This document shows, one piece after another, positions 8,196 to 16,419 of a stretch of 64,000 nucleotides of DNA. The stretch comes from Streptomyces hygroscopicus (GTDB lineage Bacteria > Actinomycetota > Actinomycetes > Streptomycetales > Streptomycetaceae): assembly GCF_026168105.1 (NCBI RefSeq), contig NZ_LBMW01000032.1, forward strand, positions 30,682 to 94,681, given 5' to 3'. A program made the position numbers and the translations under genes. The first letter of the stretch is position 1, and every line of letters begins with the position of its first letter. The notes beneath the pieces are model-generated. The model ran no database searches. It was not told the origin of the DNA and was given only the letters and a program-made list of their open reading frames with translations.

Positions 8196-9149
8196 TCACA
8201 TGATCGGGTCGGGCTCCCGGGCCAGGTCCGCGGCACCGACCAGGCCCGCCTTGTTGCCCAGCTGGGCGGCGATGACATCGGCGACCGGGCGCCAGTTGCC
8301 GCCCACCAGCCAGCGCTTGTACGACTTGCGGATCGGGTCGAGGACCAGCTCGCCCTCGTCCGACAGCCCGCCGCCGACGATGAAGGCGGAGGGGTCGAAG
8401 AGCGAGGCGAGGTCGGCGAGGCCGGCGCCGGCCCAGCGGGCGAGTTCACGGTAGGAGTCGACGGCCACCGGGTCGCCCTGGCGGGCCGCCATGGAGATGT
8501 GCTTTCCCTCGATGCCCTCGGGGGTGCCGTCGCCGAGCGAGAGCAGGACCTCGGCGTTCTCGGGGGTGGCGTTGGCGCGCTGCTTGGCGTACCGGACGAG
8601 GGCGCGGCCGGAGGCGTACTGCTCCCAGCAGCCCTGTGAGCCGCAGCCGCACAGCAGCCCGTCCGGCACCATCCGGATGTGGCCGAACTCGGCGGCCACG
8701 CCGAAGTGGCCGCGACGGAGCTTGTTGCCGATGATGATCCCGCCGCCGAGGCCGGTGCCGAGCGTGATGCAGATGACGTTGCGGTGGCCCTTGCCCGCAC
8801 CGAACTTGTACTCGCCCCATGCGGCAGCGTTCGCGTCGTTCTCGACGACCACCGGGAGGCCCACACGGGCCTCGACCTTCTCCTTCAGCGGCTCCTGGCG
8901 CCAGTCGATGTTCGGCGCGAAGTAGACCGTGGAGCGCTGGCGGTTGACGTATCCGGCGGCGCCGATCCCGACGCCGACGATCTCATGCCCGGCACGAGCG
9001 CCCTCGACGGCTGCGGCAATGGCGTCCACGATGGCCTCGGGCGTGCCCGGAGTCGGCACCGTGTGGATCGACAGGATGTTGCCTTCCTCGTCGACCACAC
9101 CGGCCGCAATCTTCGTGCCACCGATGTCGACGCCGATGGTGAGTCCCAT
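8196..9149 (-). CDS. glkA: Glucokinase, ROK family
   Basis: Phosphorylates glucose with ATP. In Streptomyces this enzyme is also central to carbon catabolite repression. The 317-residue length equals that recalled for S. coelicolor GlkA. Motifs are the ATP loop DIGGTKIAAG at residues 8-17, the active site ENDANAAAWGE, the ROK signature GHFGVAAEFGH and the zinc site CGCGSQGCWE. TGAGGGA precedes the ATG by 5 nt. A hairpin terminator follows. The gene lies just downstream of the small conserved gene at 9321-9839, the same arrangement as SCO2127-glkA. Confidence 0.96.
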   Translation of the reverse strand: MGLTIGVDIGGTKIAAGVVDEEGNILSIHTVPTPGTPEAIVDAIAAAVEGARAGHEIVGVGIGAAGYVNRQRSTVYFAPNIDWRQEPLKEKVEARVGLPVVVENDANAAAWGEYKFGAGKGHRNVICITLGTGLGGGIIIGNKLRRGHFGVAAEFGHIRMVPDGLLCGCGSQGCWEQYASGRALVRYAKQRANATPENAEVLLSLGDGTPEGIEGKHISMAARQGDPVAVDSYRELARWAGAGLADLASLFDPSAFIVGGGLSDEGELVLDPIRKSYKRWLVGGNWRPVADVIAAQLGNKAGLVGAADLAREPDPIM

Positions 9150-9320
9150 GAATCCCTCAGTTTCGGTCGAGCCCCGCTACGGCCAACCGTACCCGAGGGA
9201 ACTCGGGGGCGTCGGGCGCCTCCCTGAGGCACCGGGAGGCCCGGCACCCCGCTCCCCGGCCCAGGCGCCGCCCGGCGATTCCCGCCGCGCGCTGACCGGA
9301 CGCGAATCGTCGGACCCGGC

Positions 9321-9839
9321 CTAGTCGAGGTCGATGTGCTCGCCCGGTCCCTGCTCTCCGTCCTCCCGGCGGGGGTCGCTCTCCCCGAAAGTACGGTTCG
9401 TCCAGCGCTTCTCCTGGGCCTCGACGGCGGACCGGTAGGCCGCGAGCAGCTCGGAGCCGGCTGCGGCGAGGTGGTCGAAGACCTCCGGATTGCGCTCGAT
9501 GACCGGTTCCACGGCTGCCTTGGCCTGCTGCACCACCTGCTGCACCATCTGCTGGGCAGCGCCCGAGGCCGCGGCGCCGAAGAGCGGCGTCTGCAGGCCG
9601 GACAGTTTGTCCGCGACGGCGTCGACCAGCTTTCGCAGCTCCTCGGCGGCCGAGCCGGGCTGGGCACCGTACTGGGCGCGGCGGCGGGCCTTCTCCGCGG
9701 CGAGGTCCTCGGCGCATGCCTTGGCCCAGGCGTCGGCATCGGTCGCCCGCTCCCCCGGGTTCCCGGCTTCGCTCGCACGGAAGGCACCCCTGCTGGCCTC
9801 CTCCTGAGCGGCGTCGGATGTGGGGCGCTCTTCGCTCAT
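9321..9839 (-). CDS. Conserved Streptomyces protein encoded upstream of glkA (SCO2127-like)
   Basis: Protein of 172 residues, hydrophilic and rich in Ala, Glu and Gln. A predicted helical middle (about 60-150) contains repeated Gln/Val/Ala segments such as QQMVQQVVQQAKAAV. There is no signal peptide or catalytic motif. AGGAGT precedes the ATG by 6 nt. Its position next to glkA matches SCO2127 of S. coelicolor, reported to influence glucose kinase levels and catabolite repression (recollection). The 171-bp gap to glkA could hold a separate glkA promoter. Confidence 0.82.
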   Translation of the reverse strand: MSEERPTSDAAQEEASRGAFRASEAGNPGERATDADAWAKACAEDLAAEKARRRAQYGAQPGSAAEELRKLVDAVADKLSGLQTPLFGAAASGAAQQMVQQVVQQAKAAVEPVIERNPEVFDHLAAAGSELLAAYRSAVEAQEKRWTNRTFGESDPRREDGEQGPGEHIDLD

Positions 9840-9935
9840 GGCGGACTCCTGACTGCGGTTCGTACTGTCGACGTTACCCGAACGGGGGTACGCGATTCAC
9901 CGGGTACCGGGGCTGGTCCGGGGGCGGGGTCCCGG

Positions 9936-11105
9936 TCACATCCGGCGCGGCCACTGCTCGGGGTCCGGTGCGAAGCGGATGCGCAGCTCGCCCTCGCGCA
10001 GTGCGGCGCCGGCCACTGTGCAGCGGCGCAGGGCCGACGGAAGCGGAACGATCCGGCGGAACGGTCCCACGGTGATGACCAGCTCGTCGCCGCGGCGGAC
10101 GAGGTCCAGTTCGTCGCGTATCGCGCCGGGCAGCGGGATGTGCCACACGAGCACGCCGTCCTCGGCGATCCGGTCGGTCAGGGGCCACTCGACCGGGGTG
10201 GGCCGCGGGTTGACGGCGGGGGTGGCGAGCGCGGCGAGGTCGTCGGTGCCACGGGGATCACGGCCGAAGTGCAGGACTCCGTGGACGGCATATGTCTCCT
10301 GCCACTCCTCCAGGGCCTTGCGCTGCTGGGCGGCGAGGCCGGCCAGCCAGGTGTCCTGGCCGGAGTCGGGCAGGAGGCGGTTCGCGACCAGGGTCTCGGG
10401 GCGCAGCGCGCGCAGGGCGAACCCGGTGACGGCGGTGCGGACGGCGTCGGCACCGGCGGGCGACGGCTCGGCGACCAGCCACACGCTGGTTGCGCGGTCG
10501 GCGACGACGGCCTCGACGGCGGCCAGTTCGACGTCCCAGCGGGCGGCGGCCTCGTACAGCCACTCGGCGGGCATCGGGACGCCCGCGAGCCGGCCGAGGA
10601 CGGGGCGCAGGGCGCGGGCGGCCTGCCGTTCCGGCGGGAGCAGCCGGCGCAGATAGCGGCGGAGCTCCTCGGGCAGGGCGAGAAGAGTGAGGGCCCCCGG
10701 GACCGCGGGCAGGTCGACGACGAGGAGGTCGTACGACTCCGAGAGCGCCGCGTCGCGCAGGGCGCGCAGGAGGGCGAGCTCCTCGGCGCCGGGCAGGGGG
10801 GTGACCTCCTCGGCGTCCAGCCGGGAGGCGCCGAGGAGGTCGAGCGCGCCGGCCGCGCGGTCCTGGAAGGCGACGAGGTCCTCCCGGAAGCGGGTGGCCG
10901 CGTCCGGGCGCCAGGCGGTGACGCCCGGCGCGGCCTCGACGGGGTCGGCGCCCGTGGGAACGCCGAGTGCGGCACCGAGGGTGTCCGTGCGGTCGGCGCC
11001 GAGCAGAAGGGTGCGGGCGCCCTGACGGGCGGCTGCCAGCGCCGTGGCGGCGGCGACGGTGGTCCGGCCGGAGCCGCCGATGCCGGTGATCAGGATGGTG
11101 CGCAT
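9936..11105 (-). CDS. ArsA/GET3-like ATPase family protein with altered P-loop
   Basis: Protein of 389 residues starting with the P-loop region. The family normally shows GKGGVGKTT near the N-terminus, and here it reads GIGGSGRTT: the signature Lys is Ile and the Walker A Lys is Arg. The Walker B-like segment is YDLLVVDLPAVPGALTLLALPEELR, interrupted by no deletion, and the C-terminal half keeps the family layout. Actinobacteria carry such proteins next to an SRPBCC protein (Rv2184c/Rv2185c in M. tuberculosis, from memory), as here. ATP hydrolysis may be lost or weak. The ATG at 11105 was chosen because the P-loop begins directly after it; a longer frame has no support. Confidence 0.82.
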   Translation of the reverse strand: MRTILITGIGGSGRTTVAAATALAAARQGARTLLLGADRTDTLGAALGVPTGADPVEAAPGVTAWRPDAATRFREDLVAFQDRAAGALDLLGASRLDAEEVTPLPGAEELALLRALRDAALSESYDLLVVDLPAVPGALTLLALPEELRRYLRRLLPPERQAARALRPVLGRLAGVPMPAEWLYEAAARWDVELAAVEAVVADRATSVWLVAEPSPAGADAVRTAVTGFALRALRPETLVANRLLPDSGQDTWLAGLAAQQRKALEEWQETYAVHGVLHFGRDPRGTDDLAALATPAVNPRPTPVEWPLTDRIAEDGVLVWHIPLPGAIRDELDLVRRGDELVITVGPFRRIVPLPSALRRCTVAGAALREGELRIRFAPDPEQWPRRM

Positions 11106-11227
11106 GAGGATGAACGCTACCGGGGCCCTCTCGGCGGGCTGCGCAGGACGTCCTCGGGCCCGGGGTTCCCGCCGCCCGGGAGCGCGGCACCGCCTGGGGC
11201 GGCACCCGCGCCCCGCCGCCCTATGCC

Positions 11228-11671
11228 CTACTCCTCCCCCGACTCCACCCTCTTCTTCAGCCCCGCGAGTGCCCGGTCGATGATGACCTTCTCCGCCTTG
11301 CGCTTGATCATGCCGAGCATCGGGATCTTGACGTCCACCGTCAGCCGGTACGTCACCTCGGTGCCGCCCGAGCCTGCCGGCTTCAGGAGGTACGAGCCGT
11401 CCAGGGAGCGGAGCATCTGGGACTTGACCAGGGTCCACGAGACCTCGCTGTCCCCGGTCCAGGTGTACGCCAGGGTCTGGTCGTCCTTGATCGCGCCCGC
11501 GTCCATGACCAGTCGTACCTGCTCGGCTCGGCCCCGCGGGTCCGTCGCGAGGACCTCCGCCTCCTTCACCTCGCCCGTCCAGTCCGGGTAGCGCGCGAAG
11601 TCGGCGATCACCCGCATGACGTCGGCCGGTGCCGCCTCGATCGTGATGCTCGAGCTGGTGTGTTCCGCCAT
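11228..11671 (-). CDS. SRPBCC (START-like) family protein
   Basis: Protein of 147 residues with the typical SRPBCC layout: SSSITIEAAPADVMRVIADF at the start and a C-terminal long helix (IKRKAEKVIIDRALAGLKKRVE). The fold forms a deep hydrophobic pocket and occurs in polyketide cyclases and lipid-binding proteins. The ATG at 11671 has GGAGGAG 8 nt upstream, which rules out the longer open frame. It lies just upstream of the ArsA-like gene on the same strand (122-bp gap), as in mycobacteria. The ligand is unknown. Confidence 0.87.
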   Translation of the reverse strand: MAEHTSSSITIEAAPADVMRVIADFARYPDWTGEVKEAEVLATDPRGRAEQVRLVMDAGAIKDDQTLAYTWTGDSEVSWTLVKSQMLRSLDGSYLLKPAGSGGTEVTYRLTVDVKIPMLGMIKRKAEKVIIDRALAGLKKRVESGEE

Positions 11672-11801
11672 CGCCGTGGCTCCTCCAGATGCGGTCCGGT
11701 GAGGGAGGGTGGTGCGCACGTGCGCACGTGTGTGCAGCGTGAAGGCTACCGCGCACGCGCTGTACCGGTACCACCCCACCTGCGGTTCGGCCACCGGCCG
11801 C

Positions 11802-12599
11802 TCACCACTGGAGAGTCCACGGTCTCCCGCTGCCCGCGAAGTGCCCGACATTGACGCATTCCGTCGCCCCGATCCGCATCCGGCGCACCAGCGGCTGGTG
11901 GACGTGGCCGAACAAGGAGTACCGCGGCCTCGTACGGCGGATCGCGTCCAGCAGGGCCCGGCTGCCGCGCTCGAAGCGGCGCGCCACCGTGTCGTACACC
12001 AGCTCGGGCACGTCCGGTGGGATGTGGGTGCACAGCACGTCCACGTCCCCCACCGCCTCGATCTTCGCCGCGTACTCCTCGTCGCTGATCTCGTACGGGG
12101 TCCGCATGGGCGTGCGCAGGCCCCCGCCGACGAAGCCGAAGGTCCAGCCGCCGATCTCCACCCGCTCGCCGTCGAGGACCGTGGTTCCCGGTCCCGCGTA
12201 CTCCGACCACAGAGTCGGTATGTCGACATTGCCGTAGGTCGCGTACGTGGGTGTCGGGAACGCGGCGAACAGCTCGGCGTACTGCCGGCGCACCGCCTTC
12301 TCGATGGCCGAGGCGCGGTCCGTGGCCACACCGGCCCACAGTTCGGCGCCGAACGCGCGGGCCTCCTCGAAGCGGCGTGCGGTGCGCAGCTCCACCAGCC
12401 GGTCGGCGTTCTCCCGGCCGAACAGGTCCGGGAAGATCCCGCGCGAATGGTCGGCGTAGTCGAGGAATAGCACCAGGTCACCCAGGCAGATCAGAGCGTC
12501 CGCGCCGTCGCCCGCCCTCGCCAGGTCCCGCACGTTGCCGTGCACATCGCTGACCACATGAACGCGCGTCCTCGCGTTACCGACCGGTGTTGGTGCCAT
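11802..12599 (-). CDS. Metallophosphoesterase
   Basis: Calcineurin-like phosphoesterase of 265 residues. Metal ligands appear in order in VVSDVHGN, CLGDLVLF, YGNVD, CTHIPPD and FGHVHQP. This pattern fits YfcE/MPP superfamily enzymes that cleave phosphodiesters or phosphomonoesters. There is no signal peptide, so it acts in the cytoplasm. The ATG at 12599 has no ribosome binding site, but TACGCT lies 8 nt upstream, which is consistent with a leaderless transcript. It is divergent from the acyl-CoA ligase gene. Confidence 0.87.
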   Translation of the reverse strand: MAPTPVGNARTRVHVVSDVHGNVRDLARAGDGADALICLGDLVLFLDYADHSRGIFPDLFGRENADRLVELRTARRFEEARAFGAELWAGVATDRASAIEKAVRRQYAELFAAFPTPTYATYGNVDIPTLWSEYAGPGTTVLDGERVEIGGWTFGFVGGGLRTPMRTPYEISDEEYAAKIEAVGDVDVLCTHIPPDVPELVYDTVARRFERGSRALLDAIRRTRPRYSLFGHVHQPLVRRMRIGATECVNVGHFAGSGRPWTLQW

Positions 12600-12607
12600 G
12601 ACGATCA

Positions 12608-12613
12608 AGCGTA
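12608..12613 (-). promoter_or_regulatory. Candidate -10 box of a leaderless promoter
   Basis: On the minus strand TACGCT is followed after 8 nt by the ATG at 12599, which has no Shine-Dalgarno sequence. Confidence 0.4.
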
Positions 12614-12756
12614 GGCGTGTGGGGCAAACGTGAACAGTGGCGGCCGGACCTGCGGTTACTGGCCAGTCCAGAAACGCGTGGACTACTGTGCGCGCAGGAA
12701 CGCCAACACGTGTGACGCACGGAACATCTCGTCGGGACCCCCTGTCGGAAAAGCCA

Positions 12757-12768
12757 TACCGGCGGGTA
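12757..12768. promoter_or_regulatory. Candidate operator: TACC-N4-GGTA palindrome
   Basis: TACCGGCGGGTA is a near-perfect palindrome (half-sites TACCGG and TACCCG). It lies about 140 bp before the long-chain acyl-CoA ligase start. Such a site could bind a TetR-type acyl-CoA sensor; the regulator is not identified. Confidence 0.35.
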
Positions 12769-12905
12769 ACGTCCGGGCAGTCCAGTCGTGCTCAGGGTTT
12801 CAACCAACTTCTGTTGCAGGAACCCTGCGCACTAGCCCGAGCCTTGGACCGCACCGTCGCAGCACACAGAGTCGTGGCGTCGGCGCCCTATGAGGAGCAG
12901 CAGTC

Positions 12906-14702
12906 TTGCGCGAGTTCAGCCTTCCGGCTTTGTACGAGGTCCCCGCGGACGGCAATCTGACCGACATCGTCCGCAGAAACGCCGCGCAGCATCCCGACGT
13001 CGCCGTCATCGCCCGCAAGGTGGACGGTGCCTGGCAGGACGTCACCGCCGCCGCCTTTCTGGCCGAGGTGCGGACCGCGGCCAAGGGACTCATCGCCTCC
13101 GGTGTGCAGCCGGGCGACCGGGTGGGGCTGATGTCCCGGACCCGATACGAGTGGACGCTGCTCGACTTCGCGATCTGGAGCGCGGGCGCCGTCACCGTGC
13201 CGGTGTACGAGACCAGCTCGCCGGAGCAGGTGGAGTGGATCCTCGGCGACTCGGGTGCGACCGCCTGCATCGTGGAGCTGGACACGCACTCCGCGGCCGT
13301 CGAGTCGGTGCGCGACCGGCTGCCCGTGCTCAAGCACGTCTGGCAGATCGAGGCCGGGGGCCTGGAGGAGCTGGGCCGCCTCGGCAAGGACGTCAGCGAC
13401 CAGACCGTCGAGGAGCGCAGCTCGCTCGCCCGGGCCGACGATCCGGCGACCTTCGTCTACACCAGTGGCACCACCGGCCGCCCCAAGGGCTGTGTGCTCA
13501 CCCACCGCAACTTCTTCGCCGAGTGCGGCAACATCGTCGAGCGGCTGCGGCCTCTCTTCCGCACGGGCGAGTGTTCGGTCCTCCTGTTCCTGCCGCTCGC
13601 GCACGTCTTCGGGCGTCTGGTGCAGATCGCGCCGATGATGGCCCCCATCAAGCTCGGCTGCGTCCCGGACATCAAGAACCTCACCGACGAACTCGCCGCG
13701 TTCCGGCCGACGTTGATCCTCGGTGTGCCGCGTGTCTTCGAGAAGGTGTACAACTCGGCCCGGGCCAAGGCTCAGGCCGACGGCAAGGGGAAGATCTTCG
13801 ACAAGGCGGCGGACGCGGCGATCGCGTACAGCCGCGCACTGGACACCGCGTCCGGTCCGTCCCTCGGTCTGAAGATCAAGCACAAGGCGTTCGACAAGCT
13901 GGTCTACAGCAAGCTGCGCGCGGTGCTGGGCGGTCGCGGCGAGTACGCCATCTCCGGCGGCGCCCCGCTCGGCGAGCGTCTGGGCCACTTCTTCCGCGGC
14001 ATGGGTTTCACGGTCCTGGAGGGCTACGGCCTGACCGAGTCCTGTGCGGCCACCGCGTTCAACCCCTGGGACCGGCAGAAGATCGGTACGGTCGGCCAGC
14101 CGCTGCCCGGCTCGGTGATCCGCATCGCGGACGACGGCGAGGTGCTGCTGCACGGCGAGCACGTGTTCAAGGGCTACTGGAACAACGAGGGCGCGACCGC
14201 GGAGGCGCTGGCCGACGGCTGGTTCCACACCGGTGACCTCGGCACCCTCGACGAGGACGGCTACCTCAGGATCACCGGCCGCAAGAAGGAGATCATCGTC
14301 ACCGCGGGAGGCAAGAACGTCGCCCCGGCCGTGATCGAGGACCGCATCCGGGCGCACGCGCTGGTCGCCGAGTGCATGGTGGTGGGCGACGGGCGGCCGT
14401 TCGTGGGCGCGCTGGTCACCGTCGACGAGGAGTTCCTGGGCCGCTGGGCCGCCGAGCACGGCAAGCCCGCGGGTTCCACTGCGGCGTCGCTGCGCGAGGA
14501 CCCGGATCTGCTCGCCGCGATCCAGGACGCGGTCGACGACGGCAACGCCGCGGTGTCGAAAGCGGAATCGGTGCGGAAGTTCCGCATTCTCTCCTCCCAG
14601 TTCACCGAGGAGTCGGGCCACCTCACGCCGTCCCTGAAGCTCAAGCGGAATGTGGTGGCGAAGGACTACGCGGACGAGATCGAGGCCATCTACCGGAAGT
14701 AG
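12906..14702 (+). CDS. Long-chain acyl-CoA synthetase (FadD15-like)
   Basis: Adenylates long-chain fatty acids and forms acyl-CoA. It is 598 residues, normal for FadD15-type ligases. Motifs are the AMP-binding signature YTSGTTGRPKG, GYGLTESCA, the hinge region TGDLGTLDEDGYLRITGRKKE and a C-terminal lysine in SLKLKRN. The start is TTG, with AGGAG 8 nt upstream. The order next to a PimB-like glycosyltransferase recalls fadD15-pimB of mycobacteria, although here cholesterol oxidase and two regulatory genes lie between them. It is likely a peripheral membrane enzyme. Confidence 0.92.
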   Translation: MREFSLPALYEVPADGNLTDIVRRNAAQHPDVAVIARKVDGAWQDVTAAAFLAEVRTAAKGLIASGVQPGDRVGLMSRTRYEWTLLDFAIWSAGAVTVPVYETSSPEQVEWILGDSGATACIVELDTHSAAVESVRDRLPVLKHVWQIEAGGLEELGRLGKDVSDQTVEERSSLARADDPATFVYTSGTTGRPKGCVLTHRNFFAECGNIVERLRPLFRTGECSVLLFLPLAHVFGRLVQIAPMMAPIKLGCVPDIKNLTDELAAFRPTLILGVPRVFEKVYNSARAKAQADGKGKIFDKAADAAIAYSRALDTASGPSLGLKIKHKAFDKLVYSKLRAVLGGRGEYAISGGAPLGERLGHFFRGMGFTVLEGYGLTESCAATAFNPWDRQKIGTVGQPLPGSVIRIADDGEVLLHGEHVFKGYWNNEGATAEALADGWFHTGDLGTLDEDGYLRITGRKKEIIVTAGGKNVAPAVIEDRIRAHALVAECMVVGDGRPFVGALVTVDEEFLGRWAAEHGKPAGSTAASLREDPDLLAAIQDAVDDGNAAVSKAESVRKFRILSSQFTEESGHLTPSLKLKRNVVAKDYADEIEAIYRK

Positions 14703-14721
14703 CGGGCCCCACGACCTCCTG

Positions 14722-16359
14722 TCATGACGCGGTGTCCTCGGCGAGGACCCGCGTCATGGTGCGTTCCGCGAGCGCGGTGATGGTGAGGAAGGGGTTGACG
14801 CCGATGGAGCCGGGCACGAGGGAGCCGTCGGTGACGTACAGCTTCGAGTACCCCTTCACCCGGCCGTAGTCGTCGGTGGCCCTGCCGAGGACGCAGCCGC
14901 CGAGCGGGTGGTAGGTGAAGTCGTCGGCGAAGGCCTTGCTGCCCGTGCCGAAGAGGTCGTACCGGTAGATCGTCGCGTTGGCCCAGTTGATCCGGTCGAA
15001 GAGCTTCTTCGCCATGCTCACGGAGACGGCGCTCTGGGCGGCGCTCCAGCCGAGCTTCGCCGAGTCCGTCGCCCGGTCGTACGAGAACGACGCGCGCTCG
15101 GGATTCTTGGTGATCGCCAGGTAGAGGCTGATCCAGTGCTCGAGGCCGATGGGCAGCGGGGCGATCTCGGCGAAGACGGGGTTGTCGGTGTTGGCCCAGT
15201 CGTCGATGCCCATGACCGGGATGGTGGCCTCGTTGGCGCCCACCGTGTCCCAGAGGTGGTTGGCGCGTCCGAGCATCACATTGCCGTTGGTCCCCCAGCC
15301 GGTGCCGACGCTCGCGTCGAGTGACGACAGGGCACCGGTCTCCCGTGCGCGCAGCAGGAGTTCGGTGGTGCCCAGGCTGCCGGCGCCGAGGAAGAGGTAC
15401 GTGCAGGAGTACTGCTTGGTCTCCACGACGGCGCCGCTGGTGTCGATCCGGTCGGCGGTCAGCTGATACGTCCCGTCGGCGGCCCTGTGGATCTCCTTGA
15501 CCCGTTCCAGGGTGTTGATGGTGACGTTGCCGGTGCCGAGCGCCGAGGCCAGATAGGTCTTGTCGAGGCTGCGCTTGCCGTGGTTGTTGCCGTAGATGAC
15601 CTCGCCGGCCAGCGCGGACCTGGTCGCCGTGCCGGCGGCCTCACGCTGCATGTAGTCGAAGTCATAGACGTTCGGCACGAAGGTGGTCTTCAGGCCGGTG
15701 TTGTCGGCGGCCTTCCGCGAGGTCCGGGCGAAGCGGTACCACTCCGTCGACTCGAACCAGGAAGGGGCGATGGTGTTGACGCCGAGCATGGAGCGGGCGC
15801 GCGGGAAGTACGTGGTGTACATCTCGTCGGCGTCGACGGTGGGGAACTGCTCGCTGAAGTAGGACTGGACGGGGGTGACGGCCATGCCGCCGTTGACGAG
15901 GGAGCCGCCGCCGACGCCTCTGCCGACGTACACGGACATGTTGTCGAAGTGCACACGGTCGAGGACGCCGGGGTAGCGTCCGATGTCCTTGTTGACGACG
16001 TCCAGCCACAGGAAGGTGGCGAGCGGCGCCTCGGTGCGCGTACGGAACCACATCGATCTCTGGTCCGGGGCGCTCGTGGAACAGAACACCTTGCCGTCGG
16101 AGCCGGGCGTGTTCCACAGGCGGCCCATCTCCAGTACCAGGGTGCGGATGCCGGCCTGGCCTAGGCGCAGGGCTGCTACGGCGCCGCCGTAGCCGGAGCC
16201 GACGACGATGGCCGGGGCGGTGTCGACCGCGTCGGGCTCGGCCGCGTGCGCGGACTGGAGGCCGATGCGGGTGAACCCCAGGGTGGCCGCTGTCCGGAGC
16301 GCCACCATACCGAGTATTTGACGTCTAGTCAGATGACGATGCGTCAGTTTTTCTGTCAT
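14722..16359 (-). CDS. choA: Cholesterol oxidase, Tat-exported, GMC family
   Basis: Oxidises cholesterol to cholest-4-en-3-one with O2 and FAD (class I, non-covalent FAD). The protein has 545 residues. The N-terminus has a twin-arginine signal (LTRRQILGM followed by a hydrophobic stretch and AHA before the mature part), so it is exported folded. The FAD loop is VVGSGYGGAVAALRL. Catalytic residues known from Streptomyces and Brevibacterium enzymes are placed in FAEIAPLP (Glu), YHPLGGC (His) and GVNPFLTI (Asn). The first twenty codons include AAA, AGA, CAA and ATA, unusual for this genome. No ribosome binding site is obvious. Confidence 0.93.
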   Translation of the reverse strand: MTEKLTHRHLTRRQILGMVALRTAATLGFTRIGLQSAHAAEPDAVDTAPAIVVGSGYGGAVAALRLGQAGIRTLVLEMGRLWNTPGSDGKVFCSTSAPDQRSMWFRTRTEAPLATFLWLDVVNKDIGRYPGVLDRVHFDNMSVYVGRGVGGGSLVNGGMAVTPVQSYFSEQFPTVDADEMYTTYFPRARSMLGVNTIAPSWFESTEWYRFARTSRKAADNTGLKTTFVPNVYDFDYMQREAAGTATRSALAGEVIYGNNHGKRSLDKTYLASALGTGNVTINTLERVKEIHRAADGTYQLTADRIDTSGAVVETKQYSCTYLFLGAGSLGTTELLLRARETGALSSLDASVGTGWGTNGNVMLGRANHLWDTVGANEATIPVMGIDDWANTDNPVFAEIAPLPIGLEHWISLYLAITKNPERASFSYDRATDSAKLGWSAAQSAVSVSMAKKLFDRINWANATIYRYDLFGTGSKAFADDFTYHPLGGCVLGRATDDYGRVKGYSKLYVTDGSLVPGSIGVNPFLTITALAERTMTRVLAEDTAS

Positions 16360-16419
16360 GGGCGCAGCATCGGCGGATTCACGGCTTCCGGCCAGAGTTT
16401 TCGCCGTTTTGGACAGAGC

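Larger units (their letters stand above)
12600..12905. other. Divergent intergenic region between phosphoesterase and acyl-CoA ligase
   Basis: About 306 bp without a gene. It holds the candidate leaderless promoter of the phosphoesterase, a TACC-N4-GGTA palindrome at 12757-12768 and the ribosome binding site of the ligase near its right end. The stretch is less GC-rich than its surroundings. Confidence 0.6.
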
